Of a DNA stretch of 64,000 nt, positions 28,652-36,275 are shown piece by piece. The translations under genes and the position numbers were made by a program. Source of the DNA: Streptomyces hygroscopicus subsp. hygroscopicus (GTDB lineage Bacteria > Actinomycetota > Actinomycetes > Streptomycetales > Streptomycetaceae); NCBI RefSeq assembly GCF_030269125.1, contig NZ_BSSM01000027.1:29669-93668 (forward strand). The letters are read 5' to 3'. A model generated the notes under the pieces. The model worked only from the letters and a program-made list of their open reading frames with translations. It ran no database searches and had not been told where the DNA came from. Numbering within the stretch: position 1 is the stretch's first letter; every line of letters begins with the position of its first letter.

Positions 28652-29296
28652 ATGGCCACCCCCCACCGGGCCTTACGGACGCCGACCGCGCCCGCACCCC
28701 GTCCCCACCGTCCCTCCCTCGTCCCCCCGCGCGGCGCGGACGAGCCCCGGCCCGCCGCCGCGGCCGTCCTGGACGAACTCCTCGCCGGCAACGTCCGCTA
28801 CGCCCGCGGCCATGCCCGGCGGCCGTACGGCCGTCCCACCGGGCGGCGGCCGCACGCGGTGGTCCTCGGCTGCGTGGACGCCCCCGCCCCGCCGGAGCTG
28901 GTCCTCGACCAGGCGCTCGGGGAGCTGCTGTGCGTCCGCACCGCCGGGCAGGTGCTGGACGAGGCCGTGCTCGGCTCCGTGCAGTACGGCGTCCAGGAAC
29001 TCGGCGCACCGCTCGTGCTGGTCCTCGGACACGAGCGGTGCGCCGCGGTCGCCGCCACACTGGAGCGGCTGCGCACCGGGGCGCCGGTGCCGGCCCATCT
29101 GGAGCTGCTGGTCGAGGAGATCGCCCCGGCCGCCCGGCGCACCCGGGGCCGGCCCGGCGACTGGGCGGAGCACACCCTGCGGGCCCAGACCACATGGGTG
29201 CGGGACGCGATCAGGGCCGATCCCGCCTTCGGGGCCGCCCGGGTGGTGGCCGCGCGGCTCGACGCCGGGTCGGGGCTGGTGTCACTGCTTCCCTGA
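28652..29296 (+). CDS. Beta-carbonic-anhydrase-like protein
   Basis: 214-residue protein of the beta-carbonic-anhydrase family, zinc enzymes that hydrate CO2. The zinc ligands appear to be Cys74 (VVLGCVDAP), His127 and Cys130 (LVLGHERCAAV), with Asp76 present. The canonical CxDxR motif reads CVDAP, so the arginine of the Asp-Arg dyad is replaced by proline; activity may be altered. The first 30 residues are a proline/arginine-rich extension without a clear signal peptide. Monocistronic. Confidence 0.83.
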   Translation: MATPHRALRTPTAPAPRPHRPSLVPPRGADEPRPAAAAVLDELLAGNVRYARGHARRPYGRPTGRRPHAVVLGCVDAPAPPELVLDQALGELLCVRTAGQVLDEAVLGSVQYGVQELGAPLVLVLGHERCAAVAATLERLRTGAPVPAHLELLVEEIAPAARRTRGRPGDWAEHTLRAQTTWVRDAIRADPAFGAARVVAARLDAGSGLVSLLP

Positions 29297-29368
29297 GGGG
29301 TTCGCACCACCCCTACAGGGGGGCTTTCCCCAGTGCGGCGGGGGCCCGGCGTTTTCTAGGGTGAGCAC

Positions 29369-29815
29369 ATGAGCGCACGTGACCCGCAGGACGTCGGACT
29401 CAAGGGCGACGCCGAGCTGCGGAAGGACCTCGACGCGACCGTCCGGGCCCGCAGGGACCTGGGGGACGACTACGACTCCGCCCTGGTCGAGTCCTTCCTG
29501 GAGAAGGTGGAGCAGCGGCTCGACGGCGCGGTGGACCGCCGGGTGCGGCGGCAGCTGGCAGAGCAGCAGATGGCGGCCGCGCGTGGCACCACCCGGCACC
29601 CGAACCCGGTGGACTCCTGGGGCGAGCGGTACGGGTTCGCCCTGCTCACCCTGGTCCTGGCCATCCCGCTGTCCGCCATCGCCGGCGCCCTCACGGGCCG
29701 CGCCGGCATGGTGGTCGCGTGGATCGGGATCGTCGGTGTCAACGCGGCCCAGGCGATACGCCAGCGCCCGGAGCTGCTGTCCGGGCTGCGGTCCCGGTCC
29801 GGCGGGGACGACTGA
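29369..29815 (+). CDS. Hypothetical small membrane protein
   Basis: 148-residue protein with a charged N-terminal half containing ALVESFLEKVEQRLDGAVDRRVRRQLAEQQ (probable amphipathic/coiled segment). Two C-terminal membrane helices follow, YGFALLTLVLAIPLSAIAGALTG and GMVVAWIGIVGVNAAQAI. This layout is common in Streptomyces proteins of unknown function. The ATG at 29369 follows TAGGGTGAG. Confidence 0.7.
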   Translation: MSARDPQDVGLKGDAELRKDLDATVRARRDLGDDYDSALVESFLEKVEQRLDGAVDRRVRRQLAEQQMAAARGTTRHPNPVDSWGERYGFALLTLVLAIPLSAIAGALTGRAGMVVAWIGIVGVNAAQAIRQRPELLSGLRSRSGGDD

Positions 29816-30418
29816 CGGTCCACCGGGGGCGAGCAGCCCCGGCGGACCATGGATACCGGGAGGAATCGCGCCCCGTGACTCCTTGGCCGCCGGGCGGAGG
29901 CCGCGCCCGGGGGCTCCCTGACCGCCGAGGGATTATGCGCGGGGACCGCCGCACCCCCGTTACCGGGGGGCGGGACGACGGCGGTCCCCGCGAGGGACGC
30001 GGGCCGGGTCAGGGCCGAGCCGCGCATCCTGGGCGTCCATGGAGGTCCGGGAGCCGCTCCGGAGGTCCGTGACGCCGACACCCACTAATGTGCCGGACGC
30101 GTGTTAAGCGGGTGCTGCGCGCACGTGACGCCTTCGTACCACTTCCGCGTCGATTCGAACGGCCGCGGTCATCCCGGGTTCGCCGAGGTCACGGGCTCGC
30201 GGGCGAGGGACCGGGAACGCCGCCCGTCAGATCGGCAGGTCCCGGCCGGGACCGTCCTCGGCACCGGGCCACACCCGCTGACCGGCGGCCGATCAGCCGA
30301 CGCCCCGGGGCCCGGGGCTCCGGGGCCCGGGGCTCCGGGGCCCGGGGCTCCGGGGCCCGGGGCTCCGGGGCCCGGTCGGGCGCGGAAGCCGGTGGTGCGG
30401 CCGGAGTGGGATGCCGGC
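29816..30418. other. Intergenic region with a long hairpin and a 15-bp repeat
   Basis: About 600 bases without a supported gene. It holds a perfect 14-bp inverted repeat, CGCGGGGACCGCCG at 29938-29951 and its complement at 29979-29992, enclosing a smaller CCCCCG...CGGGGG stem. It also holds the 15-bp tandem repeat described separately. Confidence 0.55.
30308..30372. repeat. 15-bp tandem repeat, about four copies
   Basis: A unit reading GGGCCCGGGGCTCCG is repeated about four times without interruption in the spacer before the accessory operon. It would encode APGPG repeats in one frame but no gene is supported there, so I treat it as a non-coding microsatellite-like array. Confidence 0.75.
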
Positions 30419-30835
30419 TCACAGGGTGAGGCGGTCGGCCGCCGCCTGGATGGCCGTGTCCTCGGGGTCGGCGTACTGCCACTCGCACCGCCCGGGATGC
30501 CCCTTGAAGAGGGTGCAGCCCGTGGCCAGGGGGTTCGGCCTGTTCATGCAGCACTCGATGTCCTCGATCCACTGCGCGGACGCCCCGTCGCGCCAGCACA
30601 CGAAGACATCGGAGTCCGGAGCCGCGCTCGCGCCGGTGCGGAGGAACGCCATGTGGTGGTCGTGCGGCACGTCTTCGAGCATGCACCGGAGCGACGGCGA
30701 CGGCGCCCAGTCGATGTCCGCACGCGGGGACGGAATCTGCTGCGCGAGGGCTCGGACGGCGTCGTCCAAGCCGGTCGTGGCCTTGCATCGGAACATCGTG
30801 GGCTCCCGGGCGTGGTCGCAATGAAGGGCGGTCAT
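30419..30835 (-). CDS. Hypothetical protein, fourth gene of a small coupled operon
   Basis: 138-residue protein I do not recognise, with nine Cys and many His (LHCDHAREPTMFRCKA near the start, IEDIECCMNRPNPLATGCTLFKGHPGRCEW near the end). The Cys/His content suggests metal binding or a structural zinc site. The start at 30835 is set by an ATGA overlap with the gene upstream; an internal ATG at 30796 is possible. It is the last of four tiny genes on the minus strand. Confidence 0.6.
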   Translation of the reverse strand: MTALHCDHAREPTMFRCKATTGLDDAVRALAQQIPSPRADIDWAPSPSLRCMLEDVPHDHHMAFLRTGASAAPDSDVFVCWRDGASAQWIEDIECCMNRPNPLATGCTLFKGHPGRCEWQYADPEDTAIQAAADRLTL

Positions 30836-31020
30836 GTGGCGGGACGCCGGTCCCGCTGCTGGTTGCACTGGTGGATGTAGGTCCGTACGAATGCGCAGCA
30901 GTCCTCGCAGGCGTAGGCCGGCGCGCGCTGTCCGTCGTGCTCGACCGGACCGATCCAGAAGACGTACGTGGTGTGGCGGCACAGGAGGCAGAAGCCTCGC
31001 GTCAAAGGCCGGGACCTCAT
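30832..31020 (-). CDS. Small CxxC zinc-ribbon-like protein
   Basis: 62-residue protein with two cysteine pairs, GFCLLCRHTTYVFWIGPVEHDG and YACEDCCAFVRTYIHQC. This is the pattern of small zinc-ribbon proteins found beside XRE/DUF397 genes in Streptomyces. ATGA overlaps tie it to both neighbours. Function unknown. Confidence 0.6.
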   Translation of the reverse strand: MRSRPLTRGFCLLCRHTTYVFWIGPVEHDGQRAPAYACEDCCAFVRTYIHQCNQQRDRRPAT

Positions 31021-31166
31021 GGGCGGTTGCGGTGGCGGTGCCTCGGGCACTGGCACGGCGGCCAGGCGCTGGAGAACTCCGGCGCCTTGAGGGGAGTCAC
31101 CTCGTGCTCCTCGCGCACGACGTGCCGGTTCCCCTGGCGGTCCACCCGGTACACCGAAAGGGTCAT
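31017..31166 (-). CDS. Very small hypothetical protein
   Basis: 49-residue protein MTLSVYRVDRQGNRHVVREE... ending PPCQCPRHRHRNRP. Its start lies two bases after the stop of the gene upstream and its stop overlaps the next ATG, which argues that it is translated. No domain recognised. Confidence 0.55.
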   Translation of the reverse strand: MTLSVYRVDRQGNRHVVREEHEVTPLKAPEFSSAWPPCQCPRHRHRNRP

Positions 31167-31168
31167 CG

Positions 31169-31627
31169 TCAAGCCTTGATCACCCTGGCCCTGACCCCGG
31201 CCTCGACCGTCAGGATCAGCTCGTCCGCGTGGTCGAGCCCCAGGCCGTCGCGGAAGGCGAGGCGCGGCCCCCAGGCCGTCTGGATGACCTCCAGGTCGAC
31301 CAGCCAACCGGCCTCGCGGAAGGCGGACTTCAGCCGGGCCAGCAGGTCGTCCGGCCTCCGCTCACGCGTCACGGGTCTCACCGGCGCGCCTGTCGGGCGC
31401 TCGTCGGCATGCTTCTGCCGCAGGACCAGCCCGTCGAGCAGCAGATCGAGGAGGGCCCGCCCCTGCCTCACGTCGCAGTCGCCCAGGCGGATGACGGACT
31501 CCCGGCTCCCGTTCGGGGCCAACGCGGCATGGAACCGGGGGAGTTCGATGGCGGCCTCGTTCAGGACCGCCGCGAGCGAGTTGGTGATCTCCGCGACCTC
31601 GACGGCCGTGCTGGTGTGGGGATGCAT
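31169..31627 (-). CDS. Hypothetical protein, first gene of the small operon
   Basis: 152-residue protein starting MHPHTSTAVEVAEITNSLAAVLNEAAIELPRF and ending ELILTVEAGVRARVIKA. Composition is that of a folded cytosolic protein; I do not recognise the family. The ATG at 31627 has GAAAGG upstream and is preferred to the GTG at 31648. It is divergent from the XRE regulator, sharing about 120 bases. Confidence 0.65.
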   Translation of the reverse strand: MHPHTSTAVEVAEITNSLAAVLNEAAIELPRFHAALAPNGSRESVIRLGDCDVRQGRALLDLLLDGLVLRQKHADERPTGAPVRPVTRERRPDDLLARLKSAFREAGWLVDLEVIQTAWGPRLAFRDGLGLDHADELILTVEAGVRARVIKA

Positions 31628-31748
31628 CGCCCAGCCTTTCTCAACCACTCCTCTGTGTAGCGGAATCGCTACCGTGCGCCTTCAGCGTGACCTAGAGTGG
31701 AAGTCCCTTCAACTGGTCAGGCTGGAACGGAAGGATGTCGAGCGTCCC

Positions 31749-32585
31749 TTGAACCGCAAGGAGTTGAACCCCGACGCCTCGCCTCAGGCGGCCTTCGGGG
31801 CGCGTATGCGCAGCAAGCGGGAGGCACGCGGCTGGACCCAGGAGGACCTCGCCACCCTCACTGAATATTCCAGCGTGCATATCTCGGCCATCGAAACTGG
31901 TCGGAAGCCTCCAACCCTTCGCTTTTCGCGTAGTGCTGACAGGGCATTCGGCATCTCCGACACAGCGGAGTCGTTCGAGCGCGAGTACCGCGAGATCAAG
32001 CACGGCAACCTGCTGGAGGGCTTCCCGGAGTACATCAAGTATGAGGGGAGGGCAGCGGAGATCCGGCTGTACGAGATCGGGATCGTCCCTGGGCTGCTAC
32101 AGACACCGGAGTACGCACGGGTGCTGGCAAACAGCGCGGTGCGGCGAGGCGCCATCACACCCGAACAAGCGGATGAACGCGTTGCGTTCCTGGCGGAGCG
32201 GCAAGCCGCCCTGAAGCGGCCTCGCCCGCCCATGATGTTGGTGGTGATGGACGAGAGCTGCGTTCGCAGACCGGTCGGCGGCCCCAAGGTCATGAACGCT
32301 CAGCTTGATCGGCTGACTCAGTTCGCCGAACTGCCGAACACCGTGCTCCAGATCGCCCCGTATGGCATAGGGGAGCGCCGTACGTTTGACCTCCCCATGT
32401 ATCTGCTGACGATGCCGGACCTGTCCGTGGTCGCATACGCGGAGTCCCAGTTGCGGGGACACGTGGATCGCGAAACGACAGCCGTACTCCCCCTGTTGTC
32501 GGCCTACCATCAGTTGCAGGCCGAAGCTCTGCCTCAGGCGGCATCGGTGGCCATGATCAATGAGGTACGAAAGGGCACCCCGTGA
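31749..32585 (+). CDS. XRE-family regulator with DUF5753 domain
   Basis: 278-residue regulator. The N-terminal HTH reads FGARMRSKREARGWTQEDLATLTEYSSVHISAIETGRKPP. The rest is DUF5753, with IRLYEIGIVPGLLQTPEYARVLAN and MLVVMDESCVRRPVGG. A TTG start at 31749 gives MNRKELNPDASPQAAFG, the usual beginning of this family; no other start fits. It overlaps the following DUF397 gene by four bases. Such pairs (as in WhiJ/BldB-type systems) are a developmental regulator plus a small partner. Confidence 0.88.
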   Translation: MNRKELNPDASPQAAFGARMRSKREARGWTQEDLATLTEYSSVHISAIETGRKPPTLRFSRSADRAFGISDTAESFEREYREIKHGNLLEGFPEYIKYEGRAAEIRLYEIGIVPGLLQTPEYARVLANSAVRRGAITPEQADERVAFLAERQAALKRPRPPMMLVVMDESCVRRPVGGPKVMNAQLDRLTQFAELPNTVLQIAPYGIGERRTFDLPMYLLTMPDLSVVAYAESQLRGHVDRETTAVLPLLSAYHQLQAEALPQAASVAMINEVRKGTP

Positions 32586-32776
32586 CGACCGACTCCCCCC
32601 GCTGGTTCACGTCCTCCTACAGCAACAACGGCGGCGCCTGCGTGGAGGTTGCCGCCAACGTCCCCGGCACCGTCCCCGTCCGCGACACCAAGGACCGCGA
32701 CGCCGGCACCCTCACCTTCAGCACCGACTCCTGGTCCGCGTTCGTCCAGTTCGCCTCTCGAAAGGCATCCTCGTGA
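32582..32776 (+). CDS. DUF397 protein, copy 1
   Basis: 64-residue DUF397 protein: PRWFTSSYSNNGGACVEVAANVPGTVPVRDTKDRDAGTLTF, then WSAFVQFA. These small proteins are the usual partner or antagonist of the upstream DUF5753 regulator. The GTG start overlaps the regulator stop (GTGA). It is immediately followed by a nearly identical copy. Confidence 0.88.
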   Translation: MTTDSPRWFTSSYSNNGGACVEVAANVPGTVPVRDTKDRDAGTLTFSTDSWSAFVQFASRKASS

Positions 32777-32964
32777 CGACCGACTCCCCCCGCTGGTTCA
32801 CCTCCTCCTACAGCAACAACGGCGGCAACTGCGTGGAAGTCGCCACCAACGTCCCCGGCACCGTCCCCGTCCGCGACACCAAGGACCGCGACGCCGGCAC
32901 CCTCACCTTCAGCACCGACTCCTGGTCCGCGTTCGTCCAGTTCGCCTCGGACCAGCGCGCCTGA
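32773..32964 (+). CDS. DUF397 protein, copy 2
   Basis: 63-residue near-duplicate of the preceding gene, differing at two residues of the body (GGNCVEVATN instead of GGACVEVAAN) and at the C-terminal tail. The GTG start overlaps the stop of copy 1. The close match suggests a recent tandem duplication. Confidence 0.87.
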   Translation: MTTDSPRWFTSSYSNNGGNCVEVATNVPGTVPVRDTKDRDAGTLTFSTDSWSAFVQFASDQRA

Positions 32965-32977
32965 CACACCGCACGCA

Positions 32978-33016
32978 GGAACGGGCCCGTCCGAACGAAT
33001 GGGAGGGGCCCGTTCC
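32978..33016 (+). terminator. Terminator after the DUF397 genes
   Basis: Inverted repeat GGAACGGGCCC / GGGCCCGTTCC with a 17-base loop, 14 bases after the stop of copy 2. Confidence 0.65.
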
Positions 33017-33108
33017 CGTACGCGGCCGGGCGGCGGCGTGCTGTCGTACTTGCGAGACGGCGTATCCGAAGGGACTCCCGCCCGTTGAACGGGTATGGCG
33101 GTCATCGC

Positions 33109-33486
33109 ATGAAGGGGAACAGACGCCCCCAAGGCCGACATCGAAGCGGCGCTGAAAGCTCGTGTGGTCCATCCCAGCGAGCGCGGGCATGGAGGCGAGG
33201 CGCATCGACGAGTTCACACGTCAGCACAGCAGCCGCGCGTGAGTGGTGGTTCACCCTGTACCCCGAGGTGCGGCCCACTGCTGAGCAGTCCGACCGGTTC
33301 TGCGACTCGGACGTGCTCGCCGGCGGCGAGATCGGGTGGGAGCAGGACCCGAACGGCGTGTGTTTCCCCTGCACAGTGGCCGCACCCTGCTTGGAGGACG
33401 CCATGACACGGGCCGCGCGGCGACTCCGCCAGGAGACCGGGGTACACATCGCGCGCGTCGAAACCGAGATGAAGATGTTCGCCTGA
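33109..33486 (+). CDS. Hypothetical protein, uncertain start
   Basis: The last 80 or so residues (from 33241: REWWFTLYPEVRPTAEQSDRFCDSDVLAGGEIGWE... to ARVETEMKMF) look like a real small domain. The upstream 44 codons to the ATG at 33109 are R/S/G-rich and unconvincing. Another frame carries MEARRIDEFTRQHSSRA from 33189 and stops at 33242, exactly where the good frame begins. The true start may therefore be lost to a frameshift. Family not recognised. Confidence 0.45.
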   Translation: MKGNRRPQGRHRSGAESSCGPSQRARAWRRGASTSSHVSTAAAREWWFTLYPEVRPTAEQSDRFCDSDVLAGGEIGWEQDPNGVCFPCTVAAPCLEDAMTRAARRLRQETGVHIARVETEMKMFA

Positions 33487-33532
33487 AGAGGGACTCGTAC
33501 GCCACGAGGACGTCTGACACGCCGCGCACGGG

Positions 33533-33566
33533 CACGGGCCCCCTCCCACCCGGGAAGGGGCCCGTG
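33533..33566. terminator. Bidirectional terminator
   Basis: Perfect repeat CACGGGCCCC / GGGGCCCGTG with a 14-base loop, between the hypothetical gene and the end of the cystathionine beta-synthase gene. Confidence 0.7.
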
Positions 33567-33574
33567 TCGGTCGG

Positions 33575-34966
33575 TTACTTGTTGCCGCCCTTGGCCAGGA
33601 AGGCCAGCAGGTCCTGGCGGCTGACCACACCCTTCGGCTTGCCCTCGACGAGGACGATCGCCGCGTCCGCCGTGCCCAGCACCTGCATCAGGTCGCCGAG
33701 CGGCTCGCCGGAGCCCACCTGGGGCAGCGGGGCGCTCATGTGCTTCTCCAGCGGGTCCTCCAGCGAGGCGCGCTTGGAGAACAGGGCGTCCAGCAGCTCA
33801 CGCTCCACGACCGAACCGACGACCTCGGCGGCCATCACGTCCGGGTGACCGGCGCCCGGCTTGACGACCGGCATCTGCGAGACGCCGTACTCGCGCAGCA
33901 CCTCGATGGCCTGCCCGACGGTCTCCTCCGGGTGCATGTGCACGAGCGACGGGATGGTGGCGCCGGCCTTGTCGTTCAGGACGTCGGCGACGCGGGCGCT
34001 CGGGCCCTCGTCCTCCAGGAAGCCGTAGTCGGCCATCCACTCGTCGTTGAAGATCTTCGAGAGGTAGCCGCGGCCGCTGTCCGGCAGCAGCACCACGACG
34101 ACGTCGTCCGGGCCGAGACCCTCGGCGACGCGCAGCGCGGCGACCACGGCCATGCCGCAGGAGCCGCCCACCAGCAGGCCCTCCTCCTTGGCCAGGCGGC
34201 GGGTCATCTGGAAGGCGTCCTTGTCGGACACGGCCACGATCTCGTCGGCGACGGTGCGGTCGTAGGCGGTCGGCCAGAAGTCCTCACCGACGCCCTCGAT
34301 CAGGTACGGCCGGCCGGAGCCGCCGGAGTAGACGGAGCCCTCCGGGTCGGCGCCGATGACCTTGACCCTGCCCTTGCTGACGTCCTTCAGGTAGCGGCCG
34401 GTACCGGAGATGGTGCCGCCGGTGCCCACACCCGCCACGAAGTGGGTGATCTCGCCCTCGGTCTGGTCCCACAGCTCCGGACCGGTGGAGTGGTAGTGCG
34501 ACAGCGGGTTGTTGGGGTTGGAGTACTGGTCGGGCTTCCAGGCTCCCGGGGTCTCGCGCACCAGGCGGTCGGAGACGTTGTAGTACGAGTCCGGGTGCTC
34601 GGGGTCCACGGCGGTCGGGCAGACGACGACCTCGGCGCCGTAGGCGCGCAGCACGTTGATCTTGTCGGTGCTCACCTTGTCGGGGCACACGAAGATGCAC
34701 TTGTAGCCCTTCTGCTGGGCCACGATCGCCAGGCCCACACCCGTGTTGCCGCTGGTCGGCTCCACGATGGTGCCGCCCGGCTTCAGCTCCCCGCTCTCCT
34801 CGGCGGCCTCGATCATGCGCAGGGCGATGCGGTCCTTCACGGAACCGCCCGGGTTGAAGTACTCCACCTTGGCCAGGACCGTCGCCTGGATGCCCTTGGT
34901 CACGTTGTTGAGCTTCACCAGCGGGGTGTCGCCGACGAGGCTGATCATCGAGTCGTGGAATCGCAC
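33575..34966 (-). CDS. cbs: Cystathionine beta-synthase
   Basis: 463-residue enzyme joining serine and homocysteine to cystathionine (transsulfuration). The N-terminal two-thirds is a PLP domain with Lys44 in NPGGSVKDR, the loop EPTSGNTGVGLA and the glycine loop GVGTGGTISGTGRYL. The C-terminal third is a pair of CBS domains (from about residue 335 to KPKGVVSRQDLLAFL), probable regulatory modules. The GTG start at 34966 gives MRFHDSMISLVGDTPLVKL; the frame is open far upstream but overlaps the divergent hydrolase gene. Monocistronic. Confidence 0.92.
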   Translation of the reverse strand: MRFHDSMISLVGDTPLVKLNNVTKGIQATVLAKVEYFNPGGSVKDRIALRMIEAAEESGELKPGGTIVEPTSGNTGVGLAIVAQQKGYKCIFVCPDKVSTDKINVLRAYGAEVVVCPTAVDPEHPDSYYNVSDRLVRETPGAWKPDQYSNPNNPLSHYHSTGPELWDQTEGEITHFVAGVGTGGTISGTGRYLKDVSKGRVKVIGADPEGSVYSGGSGRPYLIEGVGEDFWPTAYDRTVADEIVAVSDKDAFQMTRRLAKEEGLLVGGSCGMAVVAALRVAEGLGPDDVVVVLLPDSGRGYLSKIFNDEWMADYGFLEDEGPSARVADVLNDKAGATIPSLVHMHPEETVGQAIEVLREYGVSQMPVVKPGAGHPDVMAAEVVGSVVERELLDALFSKRASLEDPLEKHMSAPLPQVGSGEPLGDLMQVLGTADAAIVLVEGKPKGVVSRQDLLAFLAKGGNK

Positions 34967-35122
34967 CGTTGTCTCCGGTCGCTGCAAAAGAGGTCTTAGT
35001 GGTGCCGTCAGCCTAAAGCCCCGGGCCCGGCTCGGGCGGTCGTTCACTCCCCGTGGAGATTGGCGCACGCCCTGTACGGGGCAAGGAGTGGGTGTACGGC
35101 TACGAGGAGGTGGCGGCGACGC

Positions 35123-36142
35123 ATGACGAACATGTCGAGGGCGCGGGTGGCCCGGCGGATCGCGGCCGGGGCGGCGTACGGCGGGGGCGGGGCCGGACTG
35201 ATCGGGGCAGCCGCGGTCGGGCTGCTGCTCGCGGAGGTACGGCTGGCGCGGCGCCACGTGGGCAACGGCGGCGGCGACCGGGTGCCGGTGGCGGAGGGGA
35301 CGTACGGCCGCCCGTACGTCGTTCCCGGTGAGCCCGCCCTGCGCCTGGTGATGCTCGGCGACTCCACGGCCGCGGGGCAGGGGGTGCACCGGGCGGGCCA
35401 GACGCCCGGCGCGCTGCTGGCCTCGGGGCTCGCGGCGGTGGCGGAACGCCCGGTGGAGCTGCGGAACGTGGCGTTGCCGGGTGCGCAGTCCGACGATCTG
35501 GACCGCCAGGTCTCGCTGGTGCTGTCGGCCGGGCCGCCCGCGCCGGACGTCTGCGTGATCATGGTCGGCGCGAACGACGTGACCCACCGGATGCCGCCGA
35601 CGCGTTCGGTTCGGCATCTGTCGGCCGCGGTACGACGGCTGCGCACGGCCGGCGCGGAGGTGGTGGTCGGCACCTGCCCCGACCTCGGCACGATCGAACC
35701 GGTGCAGCAGCCGCTGCGCTGGCTGGCGCGGCGGGCGTCGCGGCAGCTGGCCGCGGCGCAGACGATCGGGGTGGTGGAGCAGGGGGGCCGCACGGTCTCA
35801 CTGGGCGACCTGCTGGGGCCGGAGTTCGCGGCGAACCCCCGGGAGCTGTTCGGACCGGACAACTACCACCCCTCGGCCGAGGGCTACGCGACGGCGGCGA
35901 TGGCCGTCCTGCCCACGGTGTGCGCGGCGCTCGGCCTGTGGCCGGCGGAGGAGGACCGGCCCGACGTCACCCGCCGCGAGGGCTTCCTCCCCGTGGCCCG
36001 CGCCGCCGCCGAGGCCGCCTCGGAGGCCGGCACGGAGGTGACGGCCGCCATTCCGACGGGCCCGCGCGGCCCCTGGGCCCTCCTGAAACGCCGCCACCGG
36101 CGCCGCGTTCCCGAGCCGGAACCGGCGACACCGTCCCCGTGA
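35123..36142 (+). CDS. SGNH/GDSL-type hydrolase, membrane anchored
   Basis: 339-residue esterase/lipase-like protein. An N-terminal hydrophobic segment (about residues 10-40) suggests a membrane anchor. The SGNH blocks are MLGDSTAAGQ with nucleophile Ser81, MVGANDVTH and the catalytic DNYHPS near the C terminus. The C-terminal 50 residues are an R/P-rich tail. GAGGAGG lies 13 bases before the ATG at 35123. It is divergent from cbs. Confidence 0.88.
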   Translation: MTNMSRARVARRIAAGAAYGGGGAGLIGAAAVGLLLAEVRLARRHVGNGGGDRVPVAEGTYGRPYVVPGEPALRLVMLGDSTAAGQGVHRAGQTPGALLASGLAAVAERPVELRNVALPGAQSDDLDRQVSLVLSAGPPAPDVCVIMVGANDVTHRMPPTRSVRHLSAAVRRLRTAGAEVVVGTCPDLGTIEPVQQPLRWLARRASRQLAAAQTIGVVEQGGRTVSLGDLLGPEFAANPRELFGPDNYHPSAEGYATAAMAVLPTVCAALGLWPAEEDRPDVTRREGFLPVARAAAEAASEAGTEVTAAIPTGPRGPWALLKRRHRRRVPEPEPATPSP

Positions 36143-36275
36143 AGACCCCTCCCGGAAAAGCAAGCGCTTAGAAACTGCGGTCAGTGTCACACTCCCACAC
36201 CGGTGACCTGCCAACTACGGGCAGGTAACTTCCAGACCGGCCCTGCACCAACCCGCCCGTTCACCTGGAGCCTCG

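Noticed and set aside
30834..31748. Open frame extending the XRE/DUF5753 protein by 305 residues
   Set aside because: The extension lies over the four minus-strand genes and reads as their shadow; the family begins at the TTG at 31749.
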